This document shows positions 45,570 through 58,335 of a DNA stretch of 64,000 nt, piece after piece. Position 1 is the stretch's first letter; each line of letters starts with the position of its first letter. The stretch is from Rhizophagus irregularis (lineage: Eukaryota > Glomeromycota > Glomeromycetes > Glomerales > Glomeraceae): positions 5,766,001 to 5,830,000 of the forward strand of contig NC_089431.1 of the NCBI RefSeq assembly GCF_026210795.1, written 5' to 3'. Under the pieces are notes generated by a model that had not been told where the DNA came from, did not search any database, and saw nothing but the letters and a program-made list of their open reading frames with translations. A program made the translations under genes and the position numbers.

Positions 45570-45747
45570 CAAGACGCGTGCTACAACTTATAACACAGTA
45601 CAAGAAGGGTCAAAAAAGGAAAGTGATTGGTTTATTAATAATGCAACTAGTGAAAATGAATCTGTATACGATGAATTTATCAAATTTAAATCAGTATCTT
45701 CTTCATTCAGTACAATCTTGAGTAAAAAAAGTCCGTTAGATATGTGA
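45570..45747 (+). pseudogene. possible stranded 3' exon fragment
   Basis: After a candidate acceptor (AATAAG near 45567-45572) an open stretch reads KTRATTYNTVQEGSKKESDW, then INNATSENESVYDEFIKFKS, and stops at about 45745. Its amino-acid composition is coding-like, yet no upstream exons are visible. It could be a broken gene end; the family is unknown. Confidence 0.3.
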
Positions 45748-46087
45748 AAAATAAAATCGTAATCACGTGACTGCGAAATTGACACGATACTGCGCTACAA
45801 ATATTCTCTATTGAAAATAATTAATAATTCTTTGAACTTTATATATTGCGGAACAGGAGTTTGCAAATAATTGTTCCTGTCACAATTCGTCATGCCGGGG
45901 AATTCGCTATAATGTTCCTGTTGCTTTCAGTTAACTTTAATAATAAGAATATGATGGATTTATTTAATAATTGTTATTCGTGTGATAAATTTGAAATAAA
46001 ATATAACTATAATGATAAAATGAAATTTAAAAAATAAGGTATGAATAAAATATAGTTATAATAAAAGCTCTAAACTTTTCATTCTGT

Positions 46088-47866
46088 CTATTTGTCAGCA
46101 CTTTCACTACTATCATCATCTAAATCTAGCCCACTTAAAAGACGTTTGATTTCATACTTATGCTTTCTAGTTAATTCTATAGGCTCTAATTTTAAAATAA
46201 TTTTATTATTTAAAAATAAAAATTTTATAATCCGATTCATAAAGTCTTCCCTATTAAAGTATTTAAAGTCATCATTAGCTGTATATCTATATATTTTTTT
46301 GAAATTAAAATATTTCATATCATTTCTTAAATATCTTCTATAAATTTTCTTCTTAATAATTTTCATAGCAAGTTTTATTATCTCGTCATCGTTTTGTGTA
46401 TGATATTTTTTATAATCTTTCACATCTTTATCGTTGCTATATTTAGGATTTTTAAATTTTAAAGCCATTAAATAAGCTTTCATTAATGTTTCGTTCTCGG
46501 TATTTTCAACAAAATATTTTAAAATCTTATCATCAGTTGGTACCTTTTCCCAATCTTCGATTAATGCACCACCACTTATTTCTTTATCACCATGATTTTT
46601 GCCATTTCCATTACTACTTTTTTCATTTGTTTTTAATTTTCCGGAAATCTTGTTGATTAATTCATCTATATTGATATCTTCATGATTTTTGCCATTTCTT
46701 GTTTCTAATTTTTCAATTAATTCAATAAGTCTTCCAGCAAGTATCGCGGAAATTTTTATATTTTCTTCATCATTCATTTTATTTTTCATTAAATATTTTT
46801 TAATCTTCCTACATAAATATTCATCATCTTTAATCTCAATCTCTTTACAAGAACAAGTTCGGGTAACTTTATTTTGTAAATCTTTTATTAAATATTTCTT
46901 GATTTCATCATCGGTTTCTTCATATTTCAGAAGTTTCAGAACTAGATTCAAAACGAGCTTTGCTTCAACTTCCGTTCCAAAAAATGTCACGTCATCATTT
47001 TCTGTATTATATTTTCCAAAATAAGTTTCATAATCATCCTTTTCTATTAAATAAGTTCTCTTCAATAGCCTATAATAAATTGCTAATGGAATGAAAAGAA
47101 TTAAAATAGGAATCGATATAAATTTAATAGGAATATTATTAAGATTAATAATTTTTTCATAGAGTTTTACACAATAAGATAAGACTATATTGATGACCCA
47201 GACTATCCCAATCGCAATTATGTTTATAGCCAAAAAATAATCAGCATATCGCCAAGAAGAATCGATCAAATTTGTGCTTAATAAAATTGAGATGATCGCC
47301 AAAATGATGACATACAAAGACATTAGAATAGAGAAACCTATACCAAATTTCTTTTCTAGATAAATAAGATAATTGATACGTCTTAAAAAGCTTTCATAGT
47401 TTTTGTGTCTTTCAATAGGTAATTCCTTAAATTCATCTTTAGGTATCTTCATCAATGTGGGTATAGTTTCATCGGTTTTATCAATTATTATTTGTAACAA
47501 ATTTGTAGAGTTATTTTTACTTAATTTGAATTTCTCCATAAAGGACCTTACGAGTACCAGAACTCCACTGATACCTGTTAAGCTTGGCAACGTAATTTTC
47601 AAAATCTTGTTAGTGTTATTATATTTTGCGAGAAGAAATAAACATACTCCAATAAATATAGTGATAATGGCGATCGAAAGATGTGTTATCATTAAATTCG
47701 TCCGTCTTGCTAAATTTGTTTCTGCTTTGTTCCATTCTTCCTTCATACTCAGAAGAACAAAAAGTTTTTTTCTATCTTCTTTTTTATAACCATAAACTTC
47801 TTTGGTTTTATCCTCAGTCTTATTATTTTTGTCCTCTTTGGTCTTATTTTCTTTGTCCTCAGTCAT
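46088..47866 (-). CDS. multi-pass membrane protein, 592 aa, unknown family
   Basis: A single uninterrupted exon. After a charged N-terminus (TEDKENKTKEDKNNK) come hydrophobic segments at about residues 58-82 (MITHLSIAIITIFIGVCLFL), 92-110, 178-205 (FSILMSLYVIILAIISILLS), 213-240 and 250-268. The long C-terminal half (residues ~270-592) is hydrophilic, charged and predicted helical. The paired helices near the N-terminus preceded by ETNLARRTN recall SLATT-type two-helix membrane modules, but the resemblance is weak and I do not claim it. The lack of introns is unusual among the genes here. The gene lies alone between long spacers; a 75-bp tandem repeat begins about 135 bp upstream of its ATG. 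Confidence 0.7.
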   Translation of the reverse strand: MTEDKENKTKEDKNNKTEDKTKEVYGYKKEDRKKLFVLLSMKEEWNKAETNLARRTNLMITHLSIAIITIFIGVCLFLLAKYNNTNKILKITLPSLTGISGVLVLVRSFMEKFKLSKNNSTNLLQIIIDKTDETIPTLMKIPKDEFKELPIERHKNYESFLRRINYLIYLEKKFGIGFSILMSLYVIILAIISILLSTNLIDSSWRYADYFLAINIIAIGIVWVINIVLSYCVKLYEKIINLNNIPIKFISIPILILFIPLAIYYRLLKRTYLIEKDDYETYFGKYNTENDDVTFFGTEVEAKLVLNLVLKLLKYEETDDEIKKYLIKDLQNKVTRTCSCKEIEIKDDEYLCRKIKKYLMKNKMNDEENIKISAILAGRLIELIEKLETRNGKNHEDINIDELINKISGKLKTNEKSSNGNGKNHGDKEISGGALIEDWEKVPTDDKILKYFVENTENETLMKAYLMALKFKNPKYSNDKDVKDYKKYHTQNDDEIIKLAMKIIKKKIYRRYLRNDMKYFNFKKIYRYTANDDFKYFNREDFMNRIIKFLFLNNKIILKLEPIELTRKHKYEIKRLLSGLDLDDDSSESADK

Positions 47867-47999
47867 ATCGATAAATTTTTTTTCTAAACTCGTAAGCGTA
47901 ACCAGAATTCTAAAATTACAATTTAAAAAAAAAATAAAAAAAAATTTTTTTATTTTAGAAAAAGAGAAGAATAAATTTAATTTTTGTTATAAAAAGAAA

Positions 48000-48475
48000 A
48001 AGTTTCATTATCTTCCACAAAAAAAGCAATTTGATGCAAAATATGCATTAAGAAGGCAATTTATTATAGAAAAAAATTTCATTAAGAAAAGGCAATTTAT
48101 TATAGAAAAAAATTTCATTATTTTCCACAAAAAAAGCAATTTGATGCCAAAATATACATTAAGAAAGGCAATTTATTATAGAAAAAAATTTCATTATTTT
48201 CCACAAAAAAAGCAATTTGATGCAAAATATACATTAAGAAAGGCAATTTATTATAGAAAAAAATTTCATTATTTTCCACAAAAAAAGCAATTTGATGCAA
48301 AATATGCATTAAGAAAGGCAATTATTTTAGAAAAAAATTTCATTATTTTCCACAAAAAAAGCAATTGGCGCAAAAATATTCATTAAGAAAGGCAATTATT
48401 TTAGAAAAAAATTTCATTATTTTCCACAAAAAAAGCAATTGGCGCAAAAATATGCTTTAAGAAAAGACAATTATT
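48000..48475. repeat. 75-bp tandem repeat upstream of membrane protein gene
   Basis: Six to seven copies of a unit with TTTCATTATTTTCCACAAAA, AAGCAATTTGATGCAAAATA and CATTAAGAAAGGCAATT. The CCACAAAA landmark is at 48015, 48125, 48201, 48276, 48350 and 48424; after the first interval (one partial extra unit) spacing is 74-76 bp. Because the unit is near 25 codons, it keeps a plus-strand frame open, but that frame begins antisense to the membrane gene and looks incidental. Confidence 0.85.
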
Positions 48476-50545
48476 TTTAATTGAATGCGATTTCAGTGGC
48501 CCCGTTTATTTACCTAAGCATAAAAAAAGTGTCATATTAAATATATTAAGTGACTTTTCGCTTTATTTAAATTATCAGTTCAGGAAGATGAATTTATTTA
48601 TTTTATTTCTTAAAGAGTGGTTATCGAGATCAATCGTATGTACAAAAAAAGACAAAGATTCTCGATATTCATCCCAGCGCAGGACCTCACCCTTCGATGG
48701 AACTATTTTAGCAGTAAGACTACGCTACTGAGAAAATTAACGGGCTAAAAAATGAAAAAACAACCCTAAAAAAAAAGAAAAAATTAGATAGGATCCGTAT
48801 TTTGCTTTCGACCAAAGGCCGCCACTTGTCAATACTGTTAGAACTTAGAAGTGGAATGATTCACACTATTCTAAATTGTTTAAAATTGAACTAACAATCT
48901 TCTTTTAAATAATCTTTTTTGTAAATTCTAGAAATGAAGGGTAAAGTTACTTTGTGACTTTATAAGTTTATTAAGATAAATCATCTTCCAAGAAATGTCA
49001 TCAGCTAAATTTAATCTTTACCATTTCTACTTACGATGTATTTTTTAGACAAAATGAATAAATAACAACGGTATATAATTGTACTTTCAATATAAATCCA
49101 CAGTCGGATAATTTAACGGAAATTGGCCGAATAATTTGTACTAGGAAAGAAATTCATAAACTTATCTGATCCAAGAATTACTACCATTTCAAAACCACAG
49201 TATATAAAATTACATTATATATGGTTAACTGAACAATATTAATGACAAATTTAGTTGGACTTTTACATATAACATAATACTGTATAGGGGGGTGCGTTGC
49301 TACGCACCTACGTATAAAATTTAAACCCATTTATATTAAACTCTTCTCGTCTATTGTTCTATCATACAATATTTAACAATTTCTTAATCGATTTCGGGTT
49401 CTTATATACCTTTATCGCTTTATGTATAATATTTATGTTCCATATATGACAAATTGTCGCGCCTTGCAACAATCGAGATAACAACCTGCTAAATGATGTT
49501 TAAACGAGAAATATATCATTCGTATATTGAAAATTTACAATAATAAGAAATGCTACTAATAAAAGAAATTTTAATAATTGAATATTGAGCTTTTTGATCC
49601 AGGTTGTGAGTTATCATATTTTTGACTCACCACTTAGAAATGAACAAGATAAAGACGGGAATAAAAATGACTTATTTAATTTTTTAGAAATTGGTATGAA
49701 AGTCATCGTCCATACTATAATCAAACGTCGGCAATCGTTGAAAAAAACTTCCTAAAATGCCTTGAAAAGAATAACCAATCACTACTAAATTTATGGTTTA
49801 TTATGTGAACGCAAAAAAAAATCCCCCTTTTTTTATTTGAAATGTTATAAAATCAGAAATCGTCCTTGCTAATCAAGTTATGAATGACATCAATGTTTTT
49901 TTTCAAGTTTGATAATACCTAGCCACATTTAATTATTATAAAAATTGATGCCACGCAATTGATTTTAAATTATGTATTTTTAAAAAAATTACAAAATATA
50001 TTTCAGAATAAAATATTGAACGTGGTTAATTCGTTAAAATTACACGTAATTAATATTCAAATGGGCTTTGTCGAAATTTGATGTCCGATAACATAATTGT
50101 AATTGGCCATTTAATAATTATTCAACTTTTATATTAGATGTGGCTTTTGGCAAAGTAAAATGAGTTGCAAGCCAGTTAAGCCACGATTAGGGTAGTAATG
50201 TAATCTAACGAATCGTGGCCAATTTATTTTTCAGCCTATAGTCGATCTTGTTAATCTAGGCAATACTCGGCTGAATTAAGTAAGCCATCAGCAAGCCTTC
50301 TTATAGGCTTAAATGGCTTTGATAAAAAATTAAACGTTTTTGATGTTTAAATCGACACGAAATAATTGAACATAGGCGTTTCGAATATCCAATATGTTTC
50401 CTTTACGAATTGAACGAGGACAAAGTTTTCAAAAAGTAAATAATTCTCGTTGAGAATAATTGATAATTTTTTCACAAAGAAAAGAGGCTTTGAATTAAAA
50501 AAAAAAAAGTTTTCTTTTTTGATTTGAAGTAAATCTTGAATGAAC
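48476..50545. other. intergenic region with short hairpins
   Basis: No gene. A perfect hairpin GGTGCGT-TGCT-ACGCACC lies at about 49291-49308 and a GCCACGATT...AATCGTGGC inverted repeat at about 50190-50220. These may be ends of small repeats. The rest is AT-rich and featureless. Confidence 0.5.
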
Positions 50546-50669
50546 CATATTATATAAAAAAAGCTATATAAACACGGTCTTCCTTCCTAGTTAAATCTTC
50601 ACTTCACTGAAGAAATAATAATAAAAAAATATCTTCCTTTAATAGTGGATTATTTTTTTTTTTTTCAAA
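50546..50669 (+). promoter_or_regulatory. core promoter and 5' UTR of secreted protein gene
   Basis: A TATA-like word CTATATAAACAC at about 50565-50576 lies about 95-105 bases upstream of the ATG at 50670. It is followed by a CT-rich stretch (GGTCTTCCTTCC, CTTCACTTCACTG) typical of fungal transcription start regions. Confidence 0.45.
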
Positions 50670-51350
50670 ATGAAGTTCGTTTATATTTGTTTCCTTAGCA
50701 CCTATATTATTGCTCTCTTCTTCAACATAGCTATATTTGCTCATCCTCATTGCGTCAGTACTATTACTGAGATAAAAACTATAACCCATCGTCCAAGAAC
50801 TACTACAACTATCACAAGGGTAATAATTATTAAAAATATTTTTTTTTTGTTTAATTGATGATTATTCATTTTCTTTCTCTTTTTTTTTATTTCAAAGAAA
50901 GTTACTACTACATCTGCTACAGTTAAAACTTCAACTACCTTCTACACCATAACTAATGCTTGTAAAAAACCTACCCCCACACCACCACCACCAGCTAAAA
51001 TTAAAACGGCACCGACACCTCCTCCTAAAGTTCCTGTTGCCATCGCTAAGATCAGCAAGGCCCCTCCTAAAGCTCCAACTCCAACAGCTAAAGCTAAAGT
51101 AGCTACAGTAGCTAAAGTAGCTGCTAAAGCTAAAGTAGCTACAGAAGCTAAAGTATCTGCTAAAGTAGCTACAGTAGCTAAAGTTCATTATGCTAAGACT
51201 GGTACGACGGCTAAAGTCATAAAAATTAAAACCGTAAAAAAGGTCACTATCCATAAAACAATTCAATCTGCTCCTAAAATAGTACACGTTAAAACAGTAC
51301 AAATTAAAACAGTTAAATCAGTTCATAAATCAAGTAGTGGTGGTTATTAG
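50670..51350 (+). CDS. small secreted Ala/Lys/Val-rich repeat protein
   Basis: Two exons in phase 0: 50670-50819 and 50898-51350, giving 200 aa. Residues 1-26 form a clear signal peptide (hydrophobic core STYIIALFFNIAIF, cleavage near FAHP). The mature part has a Thr-rich segment (THRPRTTTTITR), a Pro-rich segment (PTPTPPPP), then repeats of AKVA/KVATVAK and a basic Val/Lys tail (KIKTVKKVTIHKT, VKTVQIKTVKS). One Cys pair only (C28, and the Cys of TNACKK). There are no enzyme motifs. The predicted protein is secreted, very basic and disordered; in an AM fungus it is a candidate effector or wall-associated protein, but that is inference. TATA box and CT-rich leader support a real, well-expressed gene. 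Confidence 0.78.
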
Positions 51351-53835
51351 ATAAATCATCAATTTTTGTAAATAGTTTTTCCTTGATCTTTTAGAATGTA
51401 AATAATTATTTTATTAAAAATCTTGTACATAAAAATAGTTTTTTTTTCCTTAGATTAGATTTATTTTTTACATTCTTAAGATATTTTTTTTGTGAATTCT
51501 TTCCATCTTTTTTTTCTGTATTAATATGTATAATTTCGAGATTTCATTTAAATTGTTTAATAAATTAACAATTGAATTCTTGTAAAATCTTTAAATCATT
51601 ATCTTGAAATGTGGTTTTATTTTGTGTCACAATAACATGATTAATTTCGAAATACGCATAAAGGGAACATGATATTCATACGAATAAACTCGATTATGAG
51701 GATATTAACTATATGATCCGGTTTCATTTGTCCGAAACGGTTGAAAGTTTTGAAAGTTTATGTTGTCCACCTTCCGTGATGCTCAATTTTTGAACGAAAA
51801 AAATGGATATTTCCTTGTGAATTTGTGTAACCACAGACAAATTATATTCATGTCATTTTTTCGTCAGCCAATAATAATTTCTTCGCCACAACGTTTTTGA
51901 CACAATCAGGTTTACGAGTAGTCACGACCGAAATTTGCGCTGGTAATTGATTTTTTTTTTTTCGCATAATTTGTCCCTGTCACCGCTGGTAAGTGTCTCC
52001 CAATAATTTACCTCTCGATCAAAAAATTTGCAGTAACAAAATATCGTTTAAGTCTGATCTCTTTTTTCCGCATCCTAAAAACACAAAAGTTCCTGAAAAT
52101 ATTTGAGTTTCGTGATCCCATCCTGTGGTGGCTTCTCTTGGGACTTTCAAGCCTCAGATGCTTTGAAAGAAAACTTAAGGAAACAATTCACGAGAAAACA
52201 AAATTACTGATTTATTTAATTCTAGCAGAAGGAAAAACTCTCATTTCACAATTGTCTCAAGGAGAAATTGATAGCTCTCATGGTAATCAAATACTTAATG
52301 CCAGCAGATTTCTTTTTTTTTCAGTCCCCTATACTAATACTTTTTTTTTAAAAAAAAAAATTTTTAAAGAACTAGTTAATATCACGTGAGAAGAAAAAGC
52401 ATATGATCGGATTATCTGATCGATTTTTTTTTTTATATGATGGTTTAAAAAATCGTTTTCACAATAGAATTTTCAAATTCAAATTCTGAGTGATTCCATA
52501 TTATTAAATATAGAGCGCTTTTCTATAGAAATTGAATTGAAAGATAAGAGACTACTATATCGATAAAAAACGATAAAATTGTGAATTATAAAGACATTAA
52601 TTATTTTAATCAAGACTAAGTAACCGATTTCGTTCAACTTGATTAGAAGAAAAATACTCAAATTCGCGTTCTACAACGAAACGCAGAAAAACTTCAAGGT
52701 GACGTCGACTAAAAGCAAATTTTACATTTACGTTTACTAAAATCATCAAACAAGAATTACAAGAAAAAAATGATCGTACAATCAGAATCCCTAATAATAA
52801 TCAATTGATAATTTGATCCAGTTTTATGATAAAATAGCAAGTTACGTCATTATCAATAGAACCCATTCAAAATAACGATCAAGTGCATTCTTCAACGTAT
52901 TTTCAGCACATCAAATGGAGTTTATTAGAATATTACCATCTCAATCGAAATCAGAAACATTCAAAATAAACGAACGATTTCATATCGAAATCACCAAATA
53001 TACAAATAAACGTGACCTCCAAACCATTCTTCAAGAAAGTTAGCACAAACATTATCAATTCGAATAGGATAATTTCCAACCGTACATTCTATAAAGTCAA
53101 CAAATATTAACCGAAATGCCACAAATAGAAACAGCTCATTTAAACAAATCCATCAAACTGCTCCAGACCATACCATCTATAGCGATAATATATTTGCTTA
53201 TATGAATAAAGAAATAGCTGACCTCAAGGTTCTGAAAAAAGACAATGAAGAATCTAAAACAATCTGAAATTCATAAATAATGAATTAACATAAAACAAAA
53301 CCATCAATCTACAAAACAAGATATCGTAGCTATCAAAAATACCATAACAAACCACATCCTTCAAATTAACTCTACTAGACACCCTAGTTACAATTTTCCG
53401 CATAAAACTCGAACTATCACTAATCATCTTATCAAATTCCTCATAGAATTTCATCAACAAAAAAAATCAACATTATAAAAAATCGTAATCAACACATAAA
53501 TAAGGCATTTATCGTCTTTGGAGAAAATAACATAATCTTGTTCATTGTGATTAATATTTGTAGTCTCTAGATTTTAGTAAATATTAATATGGATTTACGC
53601 TTAAATTTTGATTTATTTATAAAAAATGATAGCAATAGATTTTTTTCACGCTATTTTTATAAATCGTATTTCAGCATTGTAAAAAATAAAGTTGAGAAAT
53701 TGATTTAATAATAATACTATGGTACTATTAGACTTATTTTCACGATCTGCTAAGTTCCGCCATCCCCGTTAGGATATTACCCTTACTAGTCTTGTAACTC
53801 GTTCTGAAATAAATAAAATGAATGAGTGAATTGTA
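51351..53835. other. intergenic region, possible decayed coding relic
   Basis: No supported gene. Between 52660 and 53270 short plus-strand stretches look coding-like (for example YMNKEIADLKVLKKDNEES) but are broken by many stops, consistent with an old coiled-coil gene relic. Homopolymer tracts are common around 51950 and 52310-52360. Confidence 0.4.
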
Positions 53836-54272
53836 TCATCTTTGTTGCCATACAGAATGCACACATCTATAGGACAGCATAACATACACGATAACCCGGT
53901 TCGACCGCACGCCATCACAAAACATAGTATGACCTATATATACAGGTAACACCAGACTCAATACGGTCGTTAAACCGCGAACTTTATCTGAAGTAACAAG
54001 TATAGCCATATCATATTTTGCCGTGAAACCACCAGATAAGAGTAGTTTCTCCCAATATTTCATGAAAACATGAGAGTAAGGTACATAACCTCTGCTTCTT
54101 AATGCAGATAAATATCTGGAGCCACGGAATGCATCTATGAAATACCAATGTAATATGTGACCCGGTGCAAGCACCCTGATAACATATCCAACAACTCAAC
54201 GAAACACTCATGCACTGTGACATTGATCTCTTCAAACTTCTTCTTTTGCGTACTTGAAGTGCTAGTTGACAT
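53836..54272 (-). pseudogene. hypothetical protein with apparent frameshift
   Basis: The ATG at 54272 opens MSTSTSSTQKKKFEEINVTV then HECFVELLDMLSG. Near 54175 the coding-like signal shifts by one frame into LAPGHILHWYFIDAFRGSRY ... and stays open for about 110 codons to 53836 (FMKYWEKLLLSGGFTAKYD, VYIGHTMFCDGV). The two parts have a natural composition and adjoin without a usable intron, so a one-base change is the simplest reading. I do not recognise the family. No transmembrane or catalytic motif stands out. Confidence 0.4.
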
Positions 54273-54753
54273 TTTGAATTTTGGAATTTTAGAAACTTAA
54301 ATTTAAGATAAAATGGAATCGATACTTTTTATACTTAAATATTTAGCTTTTCTAGGAGCTGTAATGTCTTTTATTACATCAAGACCATTTAAAAATATAT
54401 TTGGATATATGAATTATTATTATGAAAAATCATTTAAGTCTATGAAATTGCATACACAAATTATCTGAATCATCACTTCAACTGTATCGTAATTGTATAT
54501 TTTTCAATTGCCGTTATCTTTCATCTCTTAGAATTTCATTAATTTAACTCGTTATTTGACATTTTTATTTTGACATTTTTACTTACATTATGATTAATCT
54601 TGAGGGTCGTTTTCATTATTTACATAAAATAAAATATAATAAAATATCAAAGACACATTTCTTTATTAATCAGTATTTATATGTTAATTTGTCATAAACA
54701 TAATAGTAAGTTATTGAACATGAATAATTTAATAAAATATAACTATTTCTCAA

Positions 54754-56698
54754 TTATTGTTTTTTAGGACCTATTCCAAAAGCAAATAGAAAAGCTAAAA
54801 TTAATAAAACAGACATACAATACCAAATTAAATGTGGGGAAGTCTTAACGAATATAGAATATAATCCATCAAATATAGGAGGAACAACTATACGAAGGAT
54901 TGAATCTATTACACTTATTGCACCTAATAATCGACCTATTTGAGACGGAGGAATTAAATTTGTCTGTAATGATTTTATTGCTGGTGTGGTTATTATACCT
55001 AATGCTGCTATTACAGTTGCTGTATTAAAATAATTTAAAAGATAATAAATTAGGATTAAATTATCTAAGAGTTAAACAAAATAATACATAATTGTTTTAA
55101 TTACCTCCGGTGAATACTGAACCAGTTGTTGCAAAACCATACATAATATGAGCCAATGTGTCAATTAAAAATATTATTCTAATAACCCAGACTTCGAAAA
55201 TTAATTCTTTTTTCATTTGTTCATCATCGTCATCCTTACATTCATTGCTATCATTAACATTGTTATCGTTAATATTCTCATCATTAACAACAATTCTTTC
55301 TCCTCTTTTCTCTTCCGTTTCTGTAATAAAATTATTGTCACCGTTATCATTCTGCCTATTATTATTTCTACCTTTTATAATTAGTTTTTCGAATTTTGTA
55401 AATAATGCAAGAATTGGTTTTTTGAATTTTACTATTGCAGGGTATATAATAAATAAAACAACCACTTTTGTTGCACCCATCATAAATACGAAATACCCTT
55501 GTTGTAATAATGACCATTTAAATACTAATGATGTATATAATACGAATACACCTGTAAAAGCCATTATAGAAGCTGATAATAAAGTATAACAAGCTGCCAA
55601 CATTAATGATGAATATTTGGTTGCAAAAGTAATAGGAATTTTATCATCATCATTTTGTTGTTGCGGGGGACGGAATACTAACAATGCTCCGAGTATTCTG
55701 TAAAGAAAAGAATGGATCCATGATTTTTGTCTTGATCTTATTTCTTGTTGACGTTTTAAATTTGATGCTAATTTTTCTTTTGATAAAGATTCAGGTAATA
55801 TAAAAATATAAAATAAAAATAACATAATATAAACTACAAGTATAACATAATTTACTGAGAGTAAATTATCTGTTACTTTTACTAGCCATGCTCCTATTAT
55901 TGGTCCTACTGCGAATCCTGCGAACATTGCTCCTTGTACCCATCCAAATACCACGCTCCTATTGAAAATCAAATTTATTAGGAAAATTAAGAAAAATAAT
56001 TTGATGACATAATGAATAACGTGCGTGTTTACCTTCTTGTTGGATGAGTACAATCAGTTGCGTATGCGTAACTTGCTTCAGACAATGCATAAAATCCGCC
56101 AGTTAATCCATCAATTAATGGTCCTATCAAGTAGCAATATATTCCAAATGTTTCTAAAAAGTTAGAAACAAATATTAAAACTAATGTGCTTAGGATTGTC
56201 CCTCCGCTTGATATTAATAAAGTCCTTTTTCGTCCTTTCCTATCTGATAATGTTCCAAGTGGCCCAAGAACAAATATAGCTAAATGATTAAATGAACCAA
56301 TTAATTAATCATTCATTTGAAAGAAGAAAGTACAATTTAGATCGAGGATCATTTTATTTACCTGGAATAGCGGTGCATAGATTTGTAGCCGCAAGAAATT
56401 TAGAAGTTACGGATTGTACATCAGGATTATTACATAAATTATCAGGACTTATTGGTTCAAGCGAAAAAGAAACTCCGGGGATATGTTTTTTAGAATAATA
56501 ATTATGACAAACTGCTTTTAGGTAAAGTTGTACTCCTGTTGCTACTGTTAATCCACCAGTTATCGCTATGATTATAAACATTGGTAATAACCAATACGCT
56601 GAAGCTGTTCTATACCAAGGTTTTTTATCAGTTGAAGAAGATGAAAGAGGTAAATGAGTTTCAACTTCAACATTATCAAAACTAGGTCGCGTATCCAT
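54754..56698 (-). CDS. MFS transporter
   Basis: Four exons with consistent phases: 56698-56362, 56279-56033, 55958-55105, 55019-54754, giving 567 aa. The start is the second in-frame Met region, MDTRPSFDNVEVE; the upstream frame lacks support. TM1 is YWLLPMFIIIAITGGLTVAT. The loop 2-3 signature LGPLGTLSDRKGRKR (MFS motif A) spans the exon 2 start, and WVQGAMFAGFAVGPIIGAWL fits the TM5 signature. A cytosolic central loop with LPESLSKEKL and a variable acidic Asn-rich insert (KGRNNNRQNDNGDNN...DDDDEQMKKE) separates further helices. The last exon encodes the final helices (WYCMSVLLILAFLFAFGIGP). It is a 12-helix-type proton-coupled permease of the plasma or vacuolar membrane; the substrate cannot be told from sequence alone. 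Confidence 0.85.
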
Positions 56699-58335
56699 CT
56701 TATAGTTGATTATTCGTACTTGTATTTTTGAGTAAATGAGAAACAAATAAAATGAAATTATTTATACCTTGAGGATAAAAAACCAGGGTCCTTTTTTTTA
56801 AAAAAATTCTGACTTTTTGGACCTAATTATTTTATTTTAAAAGATAAGCTTATTCTATAAAAGTCAAATCTCCGTTTTAAAATTTTCACACGTAAACGTA
56901 AAAAAGTATACGCGAAAAAAAAAATAAACAAAGTTGAGGTAATTTTGTTTTTTTTGGAAATGAGATGGACGCTCAATTCCGTTATCACTTAGTAAGAAAT
57001 TTTTTTTTTTTTGGAGTTAAAATCTTAGTTACACAGAATCGATTTGAAATTTCGGAAAAAACGAGGATTGGCGTGAGAATTAAAGAGTGACACAAATCTT
57101 TATCTATGAAGAATAAGAAAGGAAAATTTTTAGTTCACATTACTTAATAAAAATTTGTTTTTTTCACCCAATTATTCCATATTTCGGATCATTACTTTAG
57201 CATATCTAAAAAAAAGCACTGATGATCACCCTGATTACACTTGATTATCGGTAAAGTTCGGATAGAGTGTCAAACTGTGGTTCGATTTTACCTGGCGATC
57301 ATCCGATCTTCCGGAGATAAAGTGGTGTTTTTGTAAAAGATGTACAGATAGATGTACAATACAAAAAATTTTTTTAAAAAAATGATTTAATAATTTATTT
57401 TAATAATGATCTATTACAATTAATACATTTTGCGAAATAAATAAATAAAAAAAAAAAATAAAATAAAATAAAATAAAAAAATCCTTTTTTTCTAATTCAA
57501 ACATTTACTGATATAAGAAAATGCATCCCAAAACATATTTTATACTAAAAAAAAAATACAAATATATATATATATATATTTTTTCCATAAACATATAAAT
57601 ATAATCAAGTTAAAAAGAAAATAATTAATTACAAAAGCTTTCGCAAATACCGAACCTGCGGCTCTCATAAACAAAAGCAAAAAAAGAAACGAAAAAGTAT
57701 ATATATTTATATATGACATGATGTTAATAATAATAAAATAAAATAAGATAAAATAAAATAAAAAAAAACATATAGATAAACAAATATGTATTATATAATG
57801 TATAAGATGTGTGTGAAGTAAAAGAAAAAATGTACCCTCCTACAACTATAAGTAGAAAATTTGAATACAAAGAGTCCCATCAAATATTCAAATGACCCAC
57901 ATTAAAAGCGAGCATGTAGTTTTATATTTTATATATATGAAGAATAAAAAAAAGCATAATCTTGAATTCAAAAAATAGATTTGTAGGTTTTGTTCAGCAA
58001 CTTCGATAAAAGAGAGCTCCATAATCCCACAAAAAAAATTGTTACCCAATTATATTCTCTACTCTATCCAAAAAATTAAAAGAGTATTTTGTTGCAGAAC
58101 AACTTTGGTATTTGCTATAAAAATAAATATATATATATAAGAAAAAGTGTTTTTTTGGTTTACTATATAATAAAGTCTTTTTTTTTTTTGATACAATGCA
58201 TATTAGAGACGAAAGTTAATACATCGTCCATGATTTTTGTGAAAAATGATAAGGTAATTCAGAGAAAATGTTTATAACAAATAATAGTCCTTCAAATAAT
58301 AACTGTTCTTGGATATTCTTTTTTTTTTTCATTAA
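56699..58335. other. intergenic region between MFS and YTH genes
   Basis: Promoter side of the MFS gene and 3' region of the YTH gene. Contains A/T homopolymers, an AAAATAAAATAAAAT run at 57450-57480 and TA repeats at about 57560 and 58125. No coding sequence supported. Confidence 0.55.

Noticed and set aside
47802-48386. Plus-strand 194-codon frame with a KQFDAKYTLRKAIYYRKKFH-type repeat
   Set aside because: It starts antisense to the membrane protein gene and stays open only because the DNA repeat period is about 25 codons. No splice or start context supports it.
50931-51302. Minus-strand frame rich in Ser, Tyr and Phe
   Set aside because: Antisense of the AKVA-repeat exon; the sense gene has signal peptide, intron and promoter signals.
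52138-52389. 83-codon plus frame (MGLSSLRCFERKL...)
   Set aside because: Ends in poly-T/poly-A encoded Phe and Lys runs, with no relatives recognised and no flanking exons.
55158-55589. Plus-strand 143-codon frame
   Set aside because: Antisense shadow of the MFS transporter exon 3; no splice or start support.
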